Positions 20,820 to 29,769 of a stretch of 64,000 nt of DNA are shown here, piece after piece. Each line of letters starts with the position of its first letter. Position 1 is the stretch's first letter. The DNA comes from Roseibium sp. TrichSKD4. Its GTDB lineage: Bacteria > Pseudomonadota > Alphaproteobacteria > Rhizobiales > Stappiaceae. Where the stretch lies: positions 98,201 through 162,200 of the forward strand of contig NZ_GL476318.1 of NCBI RefSeq assembly GCF_000148725.1, read 5' to 3'. The notes under the pieces were generated by a model. That model worked only from the letters and a program-made list of their open reading frames with translations, ran no database searches and was not told the DNA's origin. A program made the translations under genes and the position numbers.

Positions 20820-21323
20820 ATGGAAAAACTGGCCGACGCGCTGGAGCGCATCAATCGGATCATCGGGCACGGACTATGCTGGGCCGCTCTGGCTATGCTG
20901 CTTCTGCAGTTTGTCATTGTGCTGTTGCGCTATGTCTTCGGCTACAGCTTCATTTTCCTCGATGAAGGCGTTCTCTACTTCCACGCGGCCATATTCATGC
21001 TGGGAGCCGGATACACGTTTTTGGTCAACGGCCATGTTCGGGTCGACATCTTCTATTCCGGCATGACACCCCGCAATAAGGCACTGGTCGACATCTTCGG
21101 ACACCTGTTTCTGCTGGCCCCGGCCCTCCTCGTACTGATCTGGTATTCGTGGCCGTCTGTGCGTGGCAGTTGGGCCATTTTGGAAGGACCGATTTCGGTT
21201 GGCGGCATTCCGGCCTCTTTCCTGCTAAAAAGCCTCATTCCCGCCTATTGCGTCCTGCTGCTTGTGCAGGGACTTGCCGTCTTGCTCCGTGACATTCTCC
21301 ACCTGAAGGAGACAAAGGCATGA
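20820..21323 (+). CDS. dctQ: TRAP transporter small permease subunit (DctQ)
   Basis: A 167-residue inner-membrane protein with four predicted helices: LCWAALAMLLLQFVIVLL, a helix around LYFHAAIFMLGAGYTFLV, HLFLLAPALLVLIWY, and SLIPAYCVLLLVQGLAVLL. FLDEGVLYFHAAIFMLGA and NGHVRVDIFY match DctQ. It pairs with DctM to form the permease. The stop overlaps the dctM start by ATGA, typical for this pair. Confidence 0.92.
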   Translation: MEKLADALERINRIIGHGLCWAALAMLLLQFVIVLLRYVFGYSFIFLDEGVLYFHAAIFMLGAGYTFLVNGHVRVDIFYSGMTPRNKALVDIFGHLFLLAPALLVLIWYSWPSVRGSWAILEGPISVGGIPASFLLKSLIPAYCVLLLVQGLAVLLRDILHLKETKA

Positions 21324-22870
21324 CCCTGCCCCTCGACCTCCTGATGTTCGGCGCATTGGTCGCCTTCATTCTTCTTGGATATCCCGTCGCCTTCACAATT
21401 GCAGGTGTCGCCACCGGCTTTGCCGTTCTCGGCTTTGCGCTCGGACAGTTCGATCTGCAATTCATGGGCGCCATGGGCCAACGCTTTTTTGGCGTGTTGA
21501 CCAACCCGGTCCTGACCGCAATTCCACTTTTTGTCCTGATGGGGATCATCCTCGAAAAAAGCCGGATCGCTGAAGACCTGCTCGAAACGATGGGACGGCT
21601 GTTCGGGCGCATGAACGGCGGCCTTGGCGTCTCCGTTATTCTGGTCGGCGCACTTTTGGCCGCCTCTACTGGCATCGTAGGCGCAACGGTCGTTGCCATG
21701 GGCCTGATCGCCCTACCAACCATGCTGCGCAACGGATATGATCCGAAACTCGCCTCCGGCATGGTCTGCACGGCAGGCACCCTCGGCCAGATCATCCCGC
21801 CATCCACCCTGCTGATCATCCTGGCGGACGTTATGTCCAACGCATTCCAGCAGGCGCAATATGCGCAAGGGAAATTCTCCATCGAAACCATTTCAGTTGG
21901 TCAGACCTTTGCCGCAGCCATGGTGCCCGGACTGCTGCTGGTTCTGATCTACTGCCTCTACATCCTTGGGCGCGCCTGGATATCGCCGTCCGATGCTCCG
22001 GCAATGACCGAGCAGGTCGAAAAACCAACCTTTCAGGAAGTTGTCAGCGCAGTCATCCCGCCGATCCTGCTGATTGTTGCGGTTCTCGGTTCTATTCTGG
22101 GCGGCATTGCCTCGCCGAATGAAGCTGCTTCCGTTGGCGCAATTGGAGCGATCCTTCTTGCCGGTCGCCGACTTGGCGTTTCCACGAATATCATCATTCT
22201 GGCGACCGCAGCACTTCTCATCCTTGCCATCGCCGCAACGCTTATGCCCGTGCGCCTGCAGCGTTCGGATGTCACGGCTGGCGGTTACATACTGGCGGTG
22301 CTCTACGCCGGTTCGGCGCTGTTCGCGTTTGATATCGTGCTGCGCATTCTTTTGGTGGCCATCAAGGACGGCCTCTTGAAGGCGGCTCTTCTATCGACCA
22401 TGACGGTCACTTCGATGATCTTCGCAACGATCCTCATGGCTAGCTTCTTCAGCCTCGTATTTGTTGGCCTTGGCGGCGAGGACCGGGTTCATGAAATCCT
22501 CAAGGAAATGCCGGGCGGCGCGACCGGTGCGCTGATTTTCGCGATGCTGTTCGTCTTCGTTCTAGGCTTCTTCCTCGATTTCGTGGAGATCTCGGTGATC
22601 CTGCTGCCCGTCCTGATCCCGCCCCTCATCCTGATAGGCATTGACCCGATCTGGCTGACGGTGCTGATTGCCATCAATCTGCAGACATCGTTCCTGACGC
22701 CTCCCTTTGGCTTTTCGCTGTTTTACTTGCGCGGCGCGGCACCAAAGGAAATCACGACAGGCCAGATCTATCGCGGTGTGGTGCCATTTATCGTCCTGCA
22801 AATCGCAGCCGTCGCAATTCTGTGGCTGTTCCCGACAATCGCCACCTGGCTGCCTTGCTGGCTCTACTGA
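21320..22870 (+). CDS. dctM: TRAP transporter large permease subunit (DctM)
   Basis: A 516-residue DctM-type sodium-coupled permease with a dozen or more hydrophobic segments. Family marks: IPLFVLMGIILEKSRIAEDLLETM, STGIVGATVVAMGLIALPTM, GTLGQIIPPSTLLIILADV, and near the end FLTPPFGFSLFYLRGAAP. It is longer than most DctM proteins (about 430) because of extra hydrophobic material around residues 280-390, as in TakM-like large subunits. Last gene of the hut/TRAP unit; a bidirectional terminator follows at once. Confidence 0.94.
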   Translation: MTLPLDLLMFGALVAFILLGYPVAFTIAGVATGFAVLGFALGQFDLQFMGAMGQRFFGVLTNPVLTAIPLFVLMGIILEKSRIAEDLLETMGRLFGRMNGGLGVSVILVGALLAASTGIVGATVVAMGLIALPTMLRNGYDPKLASGMVCTAGTLGQIIPPSTLLIILADVMSNAFQQAQYAQGKFSIETISVGQTFAAAMVPGLLLVLIYCLYILGRAWISPSDAPAMTEQVEKPTFQEVVSAVIPPILLIVAVLGSILGGIASPNEAASVGAIGAILLAGRRLGVSTNIIILATAALLILAIAATLMPVRLQRSDVTAGGYILAVLYAGSALFAFDIVLRILLVAIKDGLLKAALLSTMTVTSMIFATILMASFFSLVFVGLGGEDRVHEILKEMPGGATGALIFAMLFVFVLGFFLDFVEISVILLPVLIPPLILIGIDPIWLTVLIAINLQTSFLTPPFGFSLFYLRGAAPKEITTGQIYRGVVPFIVLQIAAVAILWLFPTIATWLPCWLY

Positions 22871-22873
22871 CGC

Positions 22874-22900
22874 AAAAACCCGCTGGATTGCGGGCTTTTT
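22874..22900. terminator. Bidirectional rho-independent terminator between dctM and the GNAT gene
   Basis: AAAAACCCGC and GCGGGCTTTTT flank a six-base loop. Read on either strand the stem is followed by a run of T. It ends the rightward hut/TRAP operon and the leftward gene at 22922. Confidence 0.88.
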
Positions 22901-22921
22901 GATACACACATCAATCTAAAC

Positions 22922-23773
22922 TCAGACAGACAAGAACATATCGTGCTGCACGAGGAGCCGCACAGCGTCTCGGGCAATCAAAAACTCATTGATCGAAACA
23001 CAACCGGCATCAACATTCACGAACATCAGTTTTTCAGGGTGACTGGCCAGCGCACGAGCCAACAGTGCAGAACCAATGCCCTTGCGTCGCCAATCCCGGT
23101 GAACGGCCAATTCAGGCGTTGCTCCATCCTCAAAAACGGCCTGCCAACCGACGAGATCGTTACCGTAATAAGCGGCAAAGACCCGGACAGTTCCGGGTAA
23201 CGCGTGCATCGCTGATCGCTGATTTTGCCGGGTTGGATGTGTGTCAAAAAACCGGCTGACGTCGTCCGGTAGCCGGTGCAAAGCGATCTCGCGGATCTTA
23301 ATATTTGTTGGCGCTGTTTCAATCGGCTTGAGCTGCTCAAGCTTATAGACGTTCAAGTTCCGGATGATCTGGAAACCGAAGCTTTGATAGCCTCGAAGGG
23401 CAACCTCGTTGGAAGATATGACTTCCAGGTGAATACCTGCTCCCCCATCATGACGATGCTTTTCCAACATCGCTTCAAACAAATGCCGCAGTAACCCTCG
23501 CCTACGGAATTCGGGCAAAACGCCCGCTGACAGGCAGTAGGCCCGATACTCCATAGCGGTTTCTGGGGCCGAAGAAAACCAAAAGCCTGCGACCTGATTT
23601 CCATCCATCGCGAGAAAGGAGTGAGCTTCTGAGTAGCCGCGGCGGCTGGTAATTTCCCGAAACTGCGCGTCTGTCAGCTGCAATGGCACAACATAATCAG
23701 AAAAAGCATCATTCATGGCCTTTGCCAAACGGTCGATGGGCATACCTGTGCAGGGTTGAATTTGGATCGTCAT
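22922..23773 (-). CDS. Tandem GNAT-domain acetyltransferase
   Basis: A 283-residue protein with two GNAT folds. The first has VLPEFRRRGLLRHLFEAMLE with the following EVISSNEVALRGYQSFGFQ, a complete acetyl-CoA site (R/G loop and Asn helix). The second, at residues ~215-265, has VHRDWRRKGIGSALLARALA but ends with an atypical tail (VNVDAGCVSINEFLIARDAV), so it may bind but not turn over. The substrate is unknown. Single gene, convergent with dctM. Confidence 0.88.
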   Translation of the reverse strand: MTIQIQPCTGMPIDRLAKAMNDAFSDYVVPLQLTDAQFREITSRRGYSEAHSFLAMDGNQVAGFWFSSAPETAMEYRAYCLSAGVLPEFRRRGLLRHLFEAMLEKHRHDGGAGIHLEVISSNEVALRGYQSFGFQIIRNLNVYKLEQLKPIETAPTNIKIREIALHRLPDDVSRFFDTHPTRQNQRSAMHALPGTVRVFAAYYGNDLVGWQAVFEDGATPELAVHRDWRRKGIGSALLARALASHPEKLMFVNVDAGCVSINEFLIARDAVRLLVQHDMFLSV

Positions 23774-23892
23774 GGAATTGGTCGGTCTTTTGAAATCAAA
23801 GTACCCTGCCAGATGCGAAAAGACTTTGCAGGGTCATGAAAAGATACTGCCCATTTTGAGCGATCAGGTCCTGCGAAACAACAGCCACAACG

Positions 23893-23923
23893 AAAAAGGG
23901 CTGCGCCATTCGAGCGCAGCCCT
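23893..23923 (-). terminator. Rho-independent terminator of the usp-symporter operon
   Basis: A perfect ten-base-pair stem, AGGGCTGCGC and GCGCAGCCCT, with a seven-base loop. On the minus strand it is followed by TTTTTCG. It lies 23 bases beyond the stop of the symporter gene. Confidence 0.9.
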
Positions 23924-23945
23924 CCATTTTCAAAGCGCCTAGAGC

Positions 23946-25487
23946 TTATTTGAACTTCTTGATCTCGCCGGTTTTCAAGCGGGACAGGTAGCTGTCGAGC
24001 TCTGCCTTCACCACTGGCATCAGGAAGTAGAGGCCAATGATGTTGACGACGGCCATTGCAAAGATCGCAGCATCGGAGAAGTCAATAACCGGACCAAGGC
24101 TGGCCGCAGCGCCGATGACAACAAAGATGCAGAAGATGATCTTGAACACCAGTTCCTTCGTTTTGCCTTCACCAAACAGGAAGGTCCAAGCCTTGAGGCC
24201 ATAGTAGGACCAGCTGATCATGGTGGAGAAGGCAAACAGAACAACCGCGATGGCCAGAATGTACTTAAACCAGCCAAAGGATGACGAGAACGCTGCAGAT
24301 GTCAGAGCCACACCTGTGTTGCCATCAACTGTTTGAATGACAGTGCTGCCTTCACTCAGCAGATAGGAACCGGTTGCCGGATCGCTGATCAGCTGACCAG
24401 TGATGATGATCACCAGAGCGGTCATGGTGCAGATGACAACCGTGTCGATGAACGGCTCAAGCAGGGAAACGAACCCTTCCGTGATCGGCTCTTTTGTCCG
24501 AACGGCGGAGTGGGCAATCGCTGCAGAACCAACACCAGCTTCGTTGGAGAATGCTGCCCGTTTGAAACCCTGGATCAGCGCGCCGACCATACCACCAGCA
24601 ACACCAAGGCCTGTGAAAGCACCAGCAAAGATCTGGCCAAAGGCCCAACCGATCTTGTCAGCATTCATCAGCAGGATGACCAGAGCTGTCAGGACGTAGA
24701 GCACACCCATGAACGGAACGACTTTTTCCGTAACACTGGCAATGGACTTCAGACCACCAACGATCACCGCAAACACGATCCCGGCGAAGATGACACCCGT
24801 AATCCAGCCCGGATAGTCGCCAACCACATTGCTGATCTGAGCGTGGGCCTGGTTCGCTTGGAACATGTTGCCGCCACCAAGAGCGCCAAGAATACAGAAG
24901 ATGGAGAATAGAACCGCAAGGATCTTGCCAGCCGGAAGCCCACGCTCTTCAAACCCTTTTGTGAGGTAGTACATCGGACCACCGGAGACCGTGCCGTCTT
25001 CATACTCGTTCCGGTATTTCACGCCGAGCGTACACTCTGTGAACTTGGACGCCATGCCCATAAGGCCAGCCAAGATCATCCAGAAAGTTGCGCCCGGACC
25101 GCCAATGCTGACCGCAACGGCCACACCGGCGATGTTACCGAGACCAACCGTACCTGAAAGCGCAGTTGCAAGCGCCTGAAAGTGGCTGACTTCACCCGCA
25201 TCATTCGGATCAGAGTAATCTCCCTTCACAAGCGAGATGGAATGCGGAAATGCGCGGAACTGAATGAAGCCGAAATAAAGAGTGAACACGGTTGCCGCGA
25301 TCACCAACCAAGCAACGATCCAGGGAAAGGACGTACCGGGAAACGGGCTAAAAATAAAACTGACAAACCAACCGGTAGAGCTGGCAAACAGGCTGTTGAC
25401 TGTTTCATCGACGGATTGGGCCATCGCCGGTGCAGACGCAACCAGCATGCCCGTTGCGGCCAGAGCCGCAGCATGGAACTTTTTCAT
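23946..25487 (-). CDS. Sodium:alanine/glycine symporter, AGCS family
   Basis: A 513-residue inner-membrane amino-acid carrier. It has an N-terminal signal-like helix (MKKFHAAALAATGMLVASAPAMAQ) followed by about eleven hydrophobic segments. AGCS marks: HFQALATALSGTVGLGNIAGVAVAVSIGGPGA (discontinuous ligand/Na+ region), FTECTLGVKYR, GGPMYYL and EAGVGSAAIAHS. Alanine, glycine or a related small amino acid is the expected substrate, with sodium. It sits 21 bases behind a universal stress protein gene in the same operon, and an Lrp-type regulator is divergent upstream. Confidence 0.94.
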   Translation of the reverse strand: MKKFHAAALAATGMLVASAPAMAQSVDETVNSLFASSTGWFVSFIFSPFPGTSFPWIVAWLVIAATVFTLYFGFIQFRAFPHSISLVKGDYSDPNDAGEVSHFQALATALSGTVGLGNIAGVAVAVSIGGPGATFWMILAGLMGMASKFTECTLGVKYRNEYEDGTVSGGPMYYLTKGFEERGLPAGKILAVLFSIFCILGALGGGNMFQANQAHAQISNVVGDYPGWITGVIFAGIVFAVIVGGLKSIASVTEKVVPFMGVLYVLTALVILLMNADKIGWAFGQIFAGAFTGLGVAGGMVGALIQGFKRAAFSNEAGVGSAAIAHSAVRTKEPITEGFVSLLEPFIDTVVICTMTALVIIITGQLISDPATGSYLLSEGSTVIQTVDGNTGVALTSAAFSSSFGWFKYILAIAVVLFAFSTMISWSYYGLKAWTFLFGEGKTKELVFKIIFCIFVVIGAAASLGPVIDFSDAAIFAMAVVNIIGLYFLMPVVKAELDSYLSRLKTGEIKKFK

Positions 25488-25508
25488 TTTTGTGTCGCTT
25501 CTGGAACG

Positions 25509-25943
25509 TTACGGGACTATGGTGACGGGAACGGATGCGGCTTGAGCAAGGCTGCCGGCAACCGATCCAAATAGGCGGGATGACAGTTGTGAGTGTCCAT
25601 TTCGGCCAATCACGATCTGGTCCACGCCCTCATCGGTGGCGATCATGTTGAGAGTTTCAGCAATGTGGCCGTATTTCAGAACGCATTTTGCTGTCACGCC
25701 TTCTTCTTCCAACTTGCCCATAACCGGCTTGATCACTGCGGATTCAGCCCGTTCCAGCTCTTCAGTACGACGCTTGTGACGTTCTTCAATTTCCGTTGGC
25801 GTCAGGAATGAATAGGGCGACCATTCCAGAACATGAGCAATCACAAGCTCCGCTCCACTTGCCTTGGCAAGCGTGACCGCAAACTCAAGCGCTCCCCCCG
25901 CACTGTCACTGCCATCGTAGCCGACGGCTATCTTCTTTGACAT
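25509..25943 (-). CDS. Universal stress protein (UspA family)
   Basis: A 144-residue single Usp domain: KKIAVGYDGSDSAGGALEFA at the N-terminus, the IAHVLEWSPY strand, and the ATP-type loop IVIGRNGHSQLSSRLFGSVA with the terminal SVPVTIVP. The G-x2-G-x9-G(S/T) pattern suggests nucleotide binding. Start at ATG 25943, six bases after AGGGGAG; an in-frame ATG at 25961 would place the ribosome site inside the gene. It heads the operon with the AGCS symporter, a common pairing in which the stress protein may modulate the transporter. Confidence 0.92.
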   Translation of the reverse strand: MSKKIAVGYDGSDSAGGALEFAVTLAKASGAELVIAHVLEWSPYSFLTPTEIEERHKRRTEELERAESAVIKPVMGKLEEEGVTAKCVLKYGHIAETLNMIATDEGVDQIVIGRNGHSQLSSRLFGSVAGSLAQAASVPVTIVP

Positions 25944-26025
25944 TTTGTACTCCCCTGTCATGCGGCATTTTGCCGTAGAGAAAACTTACCCTGATAATTA
26001 AAAGAGAGCTTCCCTATTTTCAGCC

Positions 26026-26048
26026 ATATTCGAATAGTTTATGAATAT
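26026..26048. promoter_or_regulatory. Candidate Lrp-type binding site in the divergent usp/lrp region
   Basis: Contains the perfect palindrome TATTCGAATA (26027-26036) and, overlapping it, ATATTC and GAATAT separated by eleven bases. Lrp/AsnC proteins favour AT-rich dyads of this kind, and the site lies between the regulator and the operon it probably controls. Confidence 0.35.
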
Positions 26049-26084
26049 TTATCGAAAAGTGACGCAAAGTTCGGAAATTTTCCT

Positions 26085-26543
26085 ATGGATAGCCTCGATT
26101 TAAAAATTCTTGATGCACTTCAAAATGACAGTCGAATTTCGATGGCAAAGCTCTCCGAACAGGTCGGACTGTCCTTGTCGGCCTGCCACCGCAGGGTCAA
26201 AATTCTCGAGGCCAATGGAATTGTTTCCGGTTACACCGTGCGCCTGGATCGCAACGCGCTGAACTTGGAAATTCAGGTTTTTATCGAGGTGAAGCTGACC
26301 AGCCAGCGCAAAGACGACATCAATGCGTTTGAACGCGCAATCGCGTTCATGCCAGAGGTTCTGGAGTGCCATCTGATATCAGGTGAGTTTGATTACCTCA
26401 TTCGGCTGATCACCAAAAACACCGCCGCCTATGAAGAACTTTACCGGAACCGGCTGTCCCAAATTCCATCCGTCTCACAGATGAAAACCCTCCTGAGCCT
26501 CAGCACAGTGAAGGAATTCAAAGGCCTTCATCTGGATTTCTAG
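26085..26543 (+). CDS. Lrp/AsnC family transcriptional regulator
   Basis: A 152-residue regulator. N-terminal helix-turn-helix: DLKILDALQNDSRISMAKLS, then EQVGLSLSACHRRVKILEANG. C-terminal RAM (ligand-binding) domain: FIEVKLTSQRKDDINAFERA, then GEFDYLIRLITKN. Divergently transcribed from usp-AGCS symporter, so it likely senses an amino acid carried by that symporter. The exact ligand is not visible. Confidence 0.93.
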   Translation: MDSLDLKILDALQNDSRISMAKLSEQVGLSLSACHRRVKILEANGIVSGYTVRLDRNALNLEIQVFIEVKLTSQRKDDINAFERAIAFMPEVLECHLISGEFDYLIRLITKNTAAYEELYRNRLSQIPSVSQMKTLLSLSTVKEFKGLHLDF

Positions 26544-26639
26544 TTTAATCCGGATGGCCGTGTTCTTTTTGGCGCGATTGTTCAAGACCACGCAACAGCC
26601 AGCTCCTACCTCTTTGCGAAAGAGGACAGGAGAATAGTC

Positions 26640-27098
26640 ATGTCATTTGTTCTAAACGGTGAAAAACACAGCATCCCCGCTGAGTGGGCTGATGAGCCCC
26701 TGCTTCATTTTTTACGAGAGCACCACGGATTGGTCGGCGCCAAGTTTGGCTGCGGACGCGGTGAATGCGGCGCCTGTACGGTGATTATCGACGGTGTGGC
26801 GATGCGGTCTTGCATAACCAGTGCCGCAGATGTCGAAGACAGCGAGGTTCGCACGATTGAAGGCTTGGCAGACAGAGAAACACTCCACCCGGTGCAATCG
26901 GCCTGGCTGGAAGAAGCCGTGCCGCAATGTGGCTATTGCCAAGCTGGGCAAATCATGTCCGCAGTCGCCCTTTTGGAAGAAAACCCAGCTCCGAGTGACG
27001 ACGACATAACCGCAGCAATGGACGGCAACCTTTGCCGCTGTGGAACTTATCAGCGCATTCGCAAAGCCATTCAACGCGCAGCGGAGGCCTCCGCATGA
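26640..27098 (+). CDS. (2Fe-2S)-binding subunit of a molybdenum hydroxylase (IorA-like)
   Basis: A 152-residue iron-sulphur subunit. The plant-type 2Fe-2S cluster is [15 protein letters not shown] with an upstream Cys; the second, all-helical cluster is [12 protein letters not shown] and [15 protein letters not shown], with cysteines in the order expected for isoquinoline 1-oxidoreductase alpha and aldehyde/xanthine-type small subunits. It passes electrons from the Mo site to an acceptor. The stop overlaps the start of the catalytic subunit gene by ATGA. No FAD subunit gene follows, which fits the IorAB type with external cytochrome or another acceptor. Confidence 0.93.
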   Translation: MSFVLNGEKHSIPAEWADEPLLHFLREHHGLVGAKFGCGRGECGACTVIIDGVAMRSCITSAADVEDSEVRTIEGLADRETLHPVQSAWLEEAVPQCGYCQAGQIMSAVALLEENPAPSDDDITAAMDGNLCRCGTYQRIRKAIQRAAEASA

Positions 27099-29167
27099 AA
27101 CGCAGAACCTTTCTGAAAGTTACTGGCGGGAGCTTGGTTGCCTTATTCGGCACAGGCGCAGCTATCTGGTCGCAAATGCCGGTTCTACCAACACGACCTG
27201 CTCCTGATGCCCAAGCCGCTGCGGGCTGGATTTCCCACAAGGACGGAAAATACATCCTAACCCTTCCCCGCATAGAAATGGGACAAAACATAACCACAAG
27301 CCTGAAGCAAATCGCCTGTACGGAGCTAGGAGCGGCTTGGAATGCGGTTGAGGTCAAACTGCATAACACATCCATGCAAAAGGTTCGTTCGACCGTGGGT
27401 AGTGAGTCCATTCAATACTTTGCCGAACCGTTGGCGCAAGCCTGCGCAGCCTTACGAGACGCTTTGACCAACGGCAAAACTGTTCGCGATGGCGAAAGGA
27501 TCGACCCTCGCCCGGTCGGTGAACTCAAGTCTTTTCAAAGAAGTGCATTTGACCGCCAAAGCCCTGAACTCGTCCACGGACGAGAGATCGTTACGGGCAA
27601 ACCACTTTATGCCGCCGATATCCATCGTCCAGGCTTGGTTTACGGACGCGTTCTTCGCGCTCCCAGTTCCAGCGAGGTGACGTCCAAGCCGAAAAGCTGG
27701 AACATAAACGCCGCCCACGTAGTACCAGGCTTTTTCGGAGTTATTGAGGATTGCGGCCCGGCAATTGGAAAAGCAACAGGCCTCGGAATTGTTGCCAGTC
27801 GCCCCGGTGCATTGAGCCTAATTGCAGACGCCCTTGATGTTGAATGGGAGATTGACACCCACTCCCCCCAATCAGACATTCAAACTTTGATCAACGTTGA
27901 TCGACACCTGAATAATGGCTCCTTACCTCACACTGTTCTGGAAGGCCCACTGCAAGACAGCGACTGGGATATCAACTTACGGGTCGATCTGTCCTTTGCT
28001 TCCCATGGACAGATCGAACCAAGAGCAGCCGTTGCCGAATGGATAGACGGACAATTGAAGGTCTGGGCCGGGACGCAGGACGCATTTTTCCATCGGGATT
28101 TTCTGGCAGATCATTTTGGGGTGCCTAAAGGAGACGTAACCGTTCAAAGCTGCCGGATCGGCGGTGCGTTTGGTGGCAAGGTTCCCTGTTCTGTTGAAGC
28201 TGAAGCGGCGGCTCTGGCGAGAGCTGTTCAAAGACCGGTCAAAGTTCAGTGGACCCGGGAACAGGAACTCACCCAAGCTTATCATCGCCCGCCTTCCTCT
28301 CACCGGGTAAAAGCTCGGCTCGATAATGGGCGGGTATCGGCTTGGGACCACCAACAAGTCTCCAGCCACGTCATATTCACGCCCTTTGCCATTCCCAAAT
28401 GGCTGCAAAGCGGAACAGATCTTGCCGTCGGCGACCCCGGAACAGCACGCGGCATGGAAACCGCCTATCAGTTTGCTCGGTCGCGAGCGCAATATCAGCT
28501 TGAACGCCTCTCCGTTCATACGGGCGCCTGGCGTGGGCTCGGTGCTGGTCCAAATATGTTGGCCGCCGAAACAGCAATGGACGAAGCGGCACGAATTGCA
28601 GGCATGGACCCACTCGATTTCCGTCTGGCCCATATTTCAGATCCACGTTTGAAAACCGTTTTGGAGCGTGTCGGTTCTATTGCCAACTGGAGAGGTTCCG
28701 CCCAGCGCACAATGGGTAGAAAACGGTTCGGTCGCGGAATCGCGTGCGGCATCTATAAACAAGTGAGTTATGTCGCAACCGTCGCGGACATCATCTTGGA
28801 TGATGATGGGGAAATCACAATCACGCATATGTGGTGTACCCACGATTGCGGGCGGGTGTTCAACGCCGATCAGGTTAAGGCGCAGTGCGAGGGTAACCTT
28901 GCCTGGAGCATAGGAATGGTCCTTTGTGCAGGACTGCCGGTTAAAGACGGACGGGTCGTCGCAGAAGGCTTCTCTGACAGCCCCGTTCCCATTATGAGTC
29001 AGTTTCCCGAAATGACAATTGATCTCATTGAGAGTTCAGAAAAACCGGTTGGAGCGGGTGAAACCGCATTGATGTCCGGGCCAGCTGCAATTGCCAATGC
29101 GGTTCGCAGCGCAACAGGTATACGCGCCAGCCGTTTTCCTCTGGAACCAAAAGAGCTGGCACTATGA
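27095..29167 (+). CDS. Molybdopterin-binding catalytic subunit, isoquinoline 1-oxidoreductase beta-like (IorB)
   Basis: A 690-residue molybdenum hydroxylase large subunit. Start at ATG 27095 gives [19 protein letters not shown], a twin-arginine signal, so the enzyme is probably exported folded with its small subunit. Further marks: [56 protein letters not shown] (pterin-binding), [22 protein letters not shown], and the terminal [18 protein letters not shown] with the expected catalytic Glu in VGAGE. Likely hydroxylates an N-heterocycle or oxidises an aldehyde; the substrate is unknown. Somewhat shorter than typical IorB (about 740-780). Confidence 0.93.
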   Translation: MKRRTFLKVTGGSLVALFGTGAAIWSQMPVLPTRPAPDAQAAAGWISHKDGKYILTLPRIEMGQNITTSLKQIACTELGAAWNAVEVKLHNTSMQKVRSTVGSESIQYFAEPLAQACAALRDALTNGKTVRDGERIDPRPVGELKSFQRSAFDRQSPELVHGREIVTGKPLYAADIHRPGLVYGRVLRAPSSSEVTSKPKSWNINAAHVVPGFFGVIEDCGPAIGKATGLGIVASRPGALSLIADALDVEWEIDTHSPQSDIQTLINVDRHLNNGSLPHTVLEGPLQDSDWDINLRVDLSFASHGQIEPRAAVAEWIDGQLKVWAGTQDAFFHRDFLADHFGVPKGDVTVQSCRIGGAFGGKVPCSVEAEAAALARAVQRPVKVQWTREQELTQAYHRPPSSHRVKARLDNGRVSAWDHQQVSSHVIFTPFAIPKWLQSGTDLAVGDPGTARGMETAYQFARSRAQYQLERLSVHTGAWRGLGAGPNMLAAETAMDEAARIAGMDPLDFRLAHISDPRLKTVLERVGSIANWRGSAQRTMGRKRFGRGIACGIYKQVSYVATVADIILDDDGEITITHMWCTHDCGRVFNADQVKAQCEGNLAWSIGMVLCAGLPVKDGRVVAEGFSDSPVPIMSQFPEMTIDLIESSEKPVGAGETALMSGPAAIANAVRSATGIRASRFPLEPKELAL

Positions 29168-29769
29168 CGACAGACTTTCAAAATTCCAGCGGAGCCAAAA
29201 TAAATTCATCATACATCCTGCAATTCAGCAGAGAGTGGCTGAAGCAACCATTCCGCACAGGCGCAATCACCCCCTCAAGCAAACACTTGGCTCACGCGAT
29301 CACAAAGGGCCTCACAAACAAAAGTGGTCCAATTCTGGCACTTGGCGCTGGTACAGGGGTATTCACCAGCGCGCTTATTGCAAATGGAGTTCTGCCTCAG
29401 GACATTACGGCTGTTGAAGCCAACGGCCGATTTGCGGACCTACTGAAGGAAGAGTTTCCCACGCTCGGACTTACTCATGGAAACGCAGCGAGAGTTCACA
29501 AGCTGACAAATCGGACCTATGGGGCAGCAATCTGCGGTCTGCCCTTGCTTTCAATGCCAAATGCGGTGGTACTGATAATATTGAAGAACAGTTTTACCCT
29601 TCTGAAGCCAAACGCAGAACTTCGGCTCTTCACCTATGGTTGGCAATGCCCGGTTCCAAGGTCCATTCGAACACGCCTCTCCCTTTCCACACATCGTGTC
29701 GCGTTCGTGCCTTTGAACATCCCCCCGGCCTCGGTCTATACCTTGATCCAAAAGGATTGCGCCGGGTGA
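29164..29769 (+). CDS. SAM-dependent methyltransferase, phospholipid N-methyltransferase (PmtA)-like
   Basis: A 201-residue class I methyltransferase. The SAM motif is ILALGAGTGVFTSALIANGV, preceded by the motif region FRTGAITPSSKHLAHAI; ITAVEANGRFADLLKEEFP is the acidic ribose-binding strand. This order (RTGAI-PSS, then GxGTG) matches alphaproteobacterial PmtA and rRNA-dimethylase-like proteins. It overlaps the molybdenum-enzyme gene by ATGA and the AraC gene by GTGA, so the four genes form one coupled unit. Why a lipid-type methyltransferase belongs here is unclear; substrate not known. Confidence 0.8.
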   Translation: MTTDFQNSSGAKINSSYILQFSREWLKQPFRTGAITPSSKHLAHAITKGLTNKSGPILALGAGTGVFTSALIANGVLPQDITAVEANGRFADLLKEEFPTLGLTHGNAARVHKLTNRTYGAAICGLPLLSMPNAVVLIILKNSFTLLKPNAELRLFTYGWQCPVPRSIRTRLSLSTHRVAFVPLNIPPASVYTLIQKDCAG

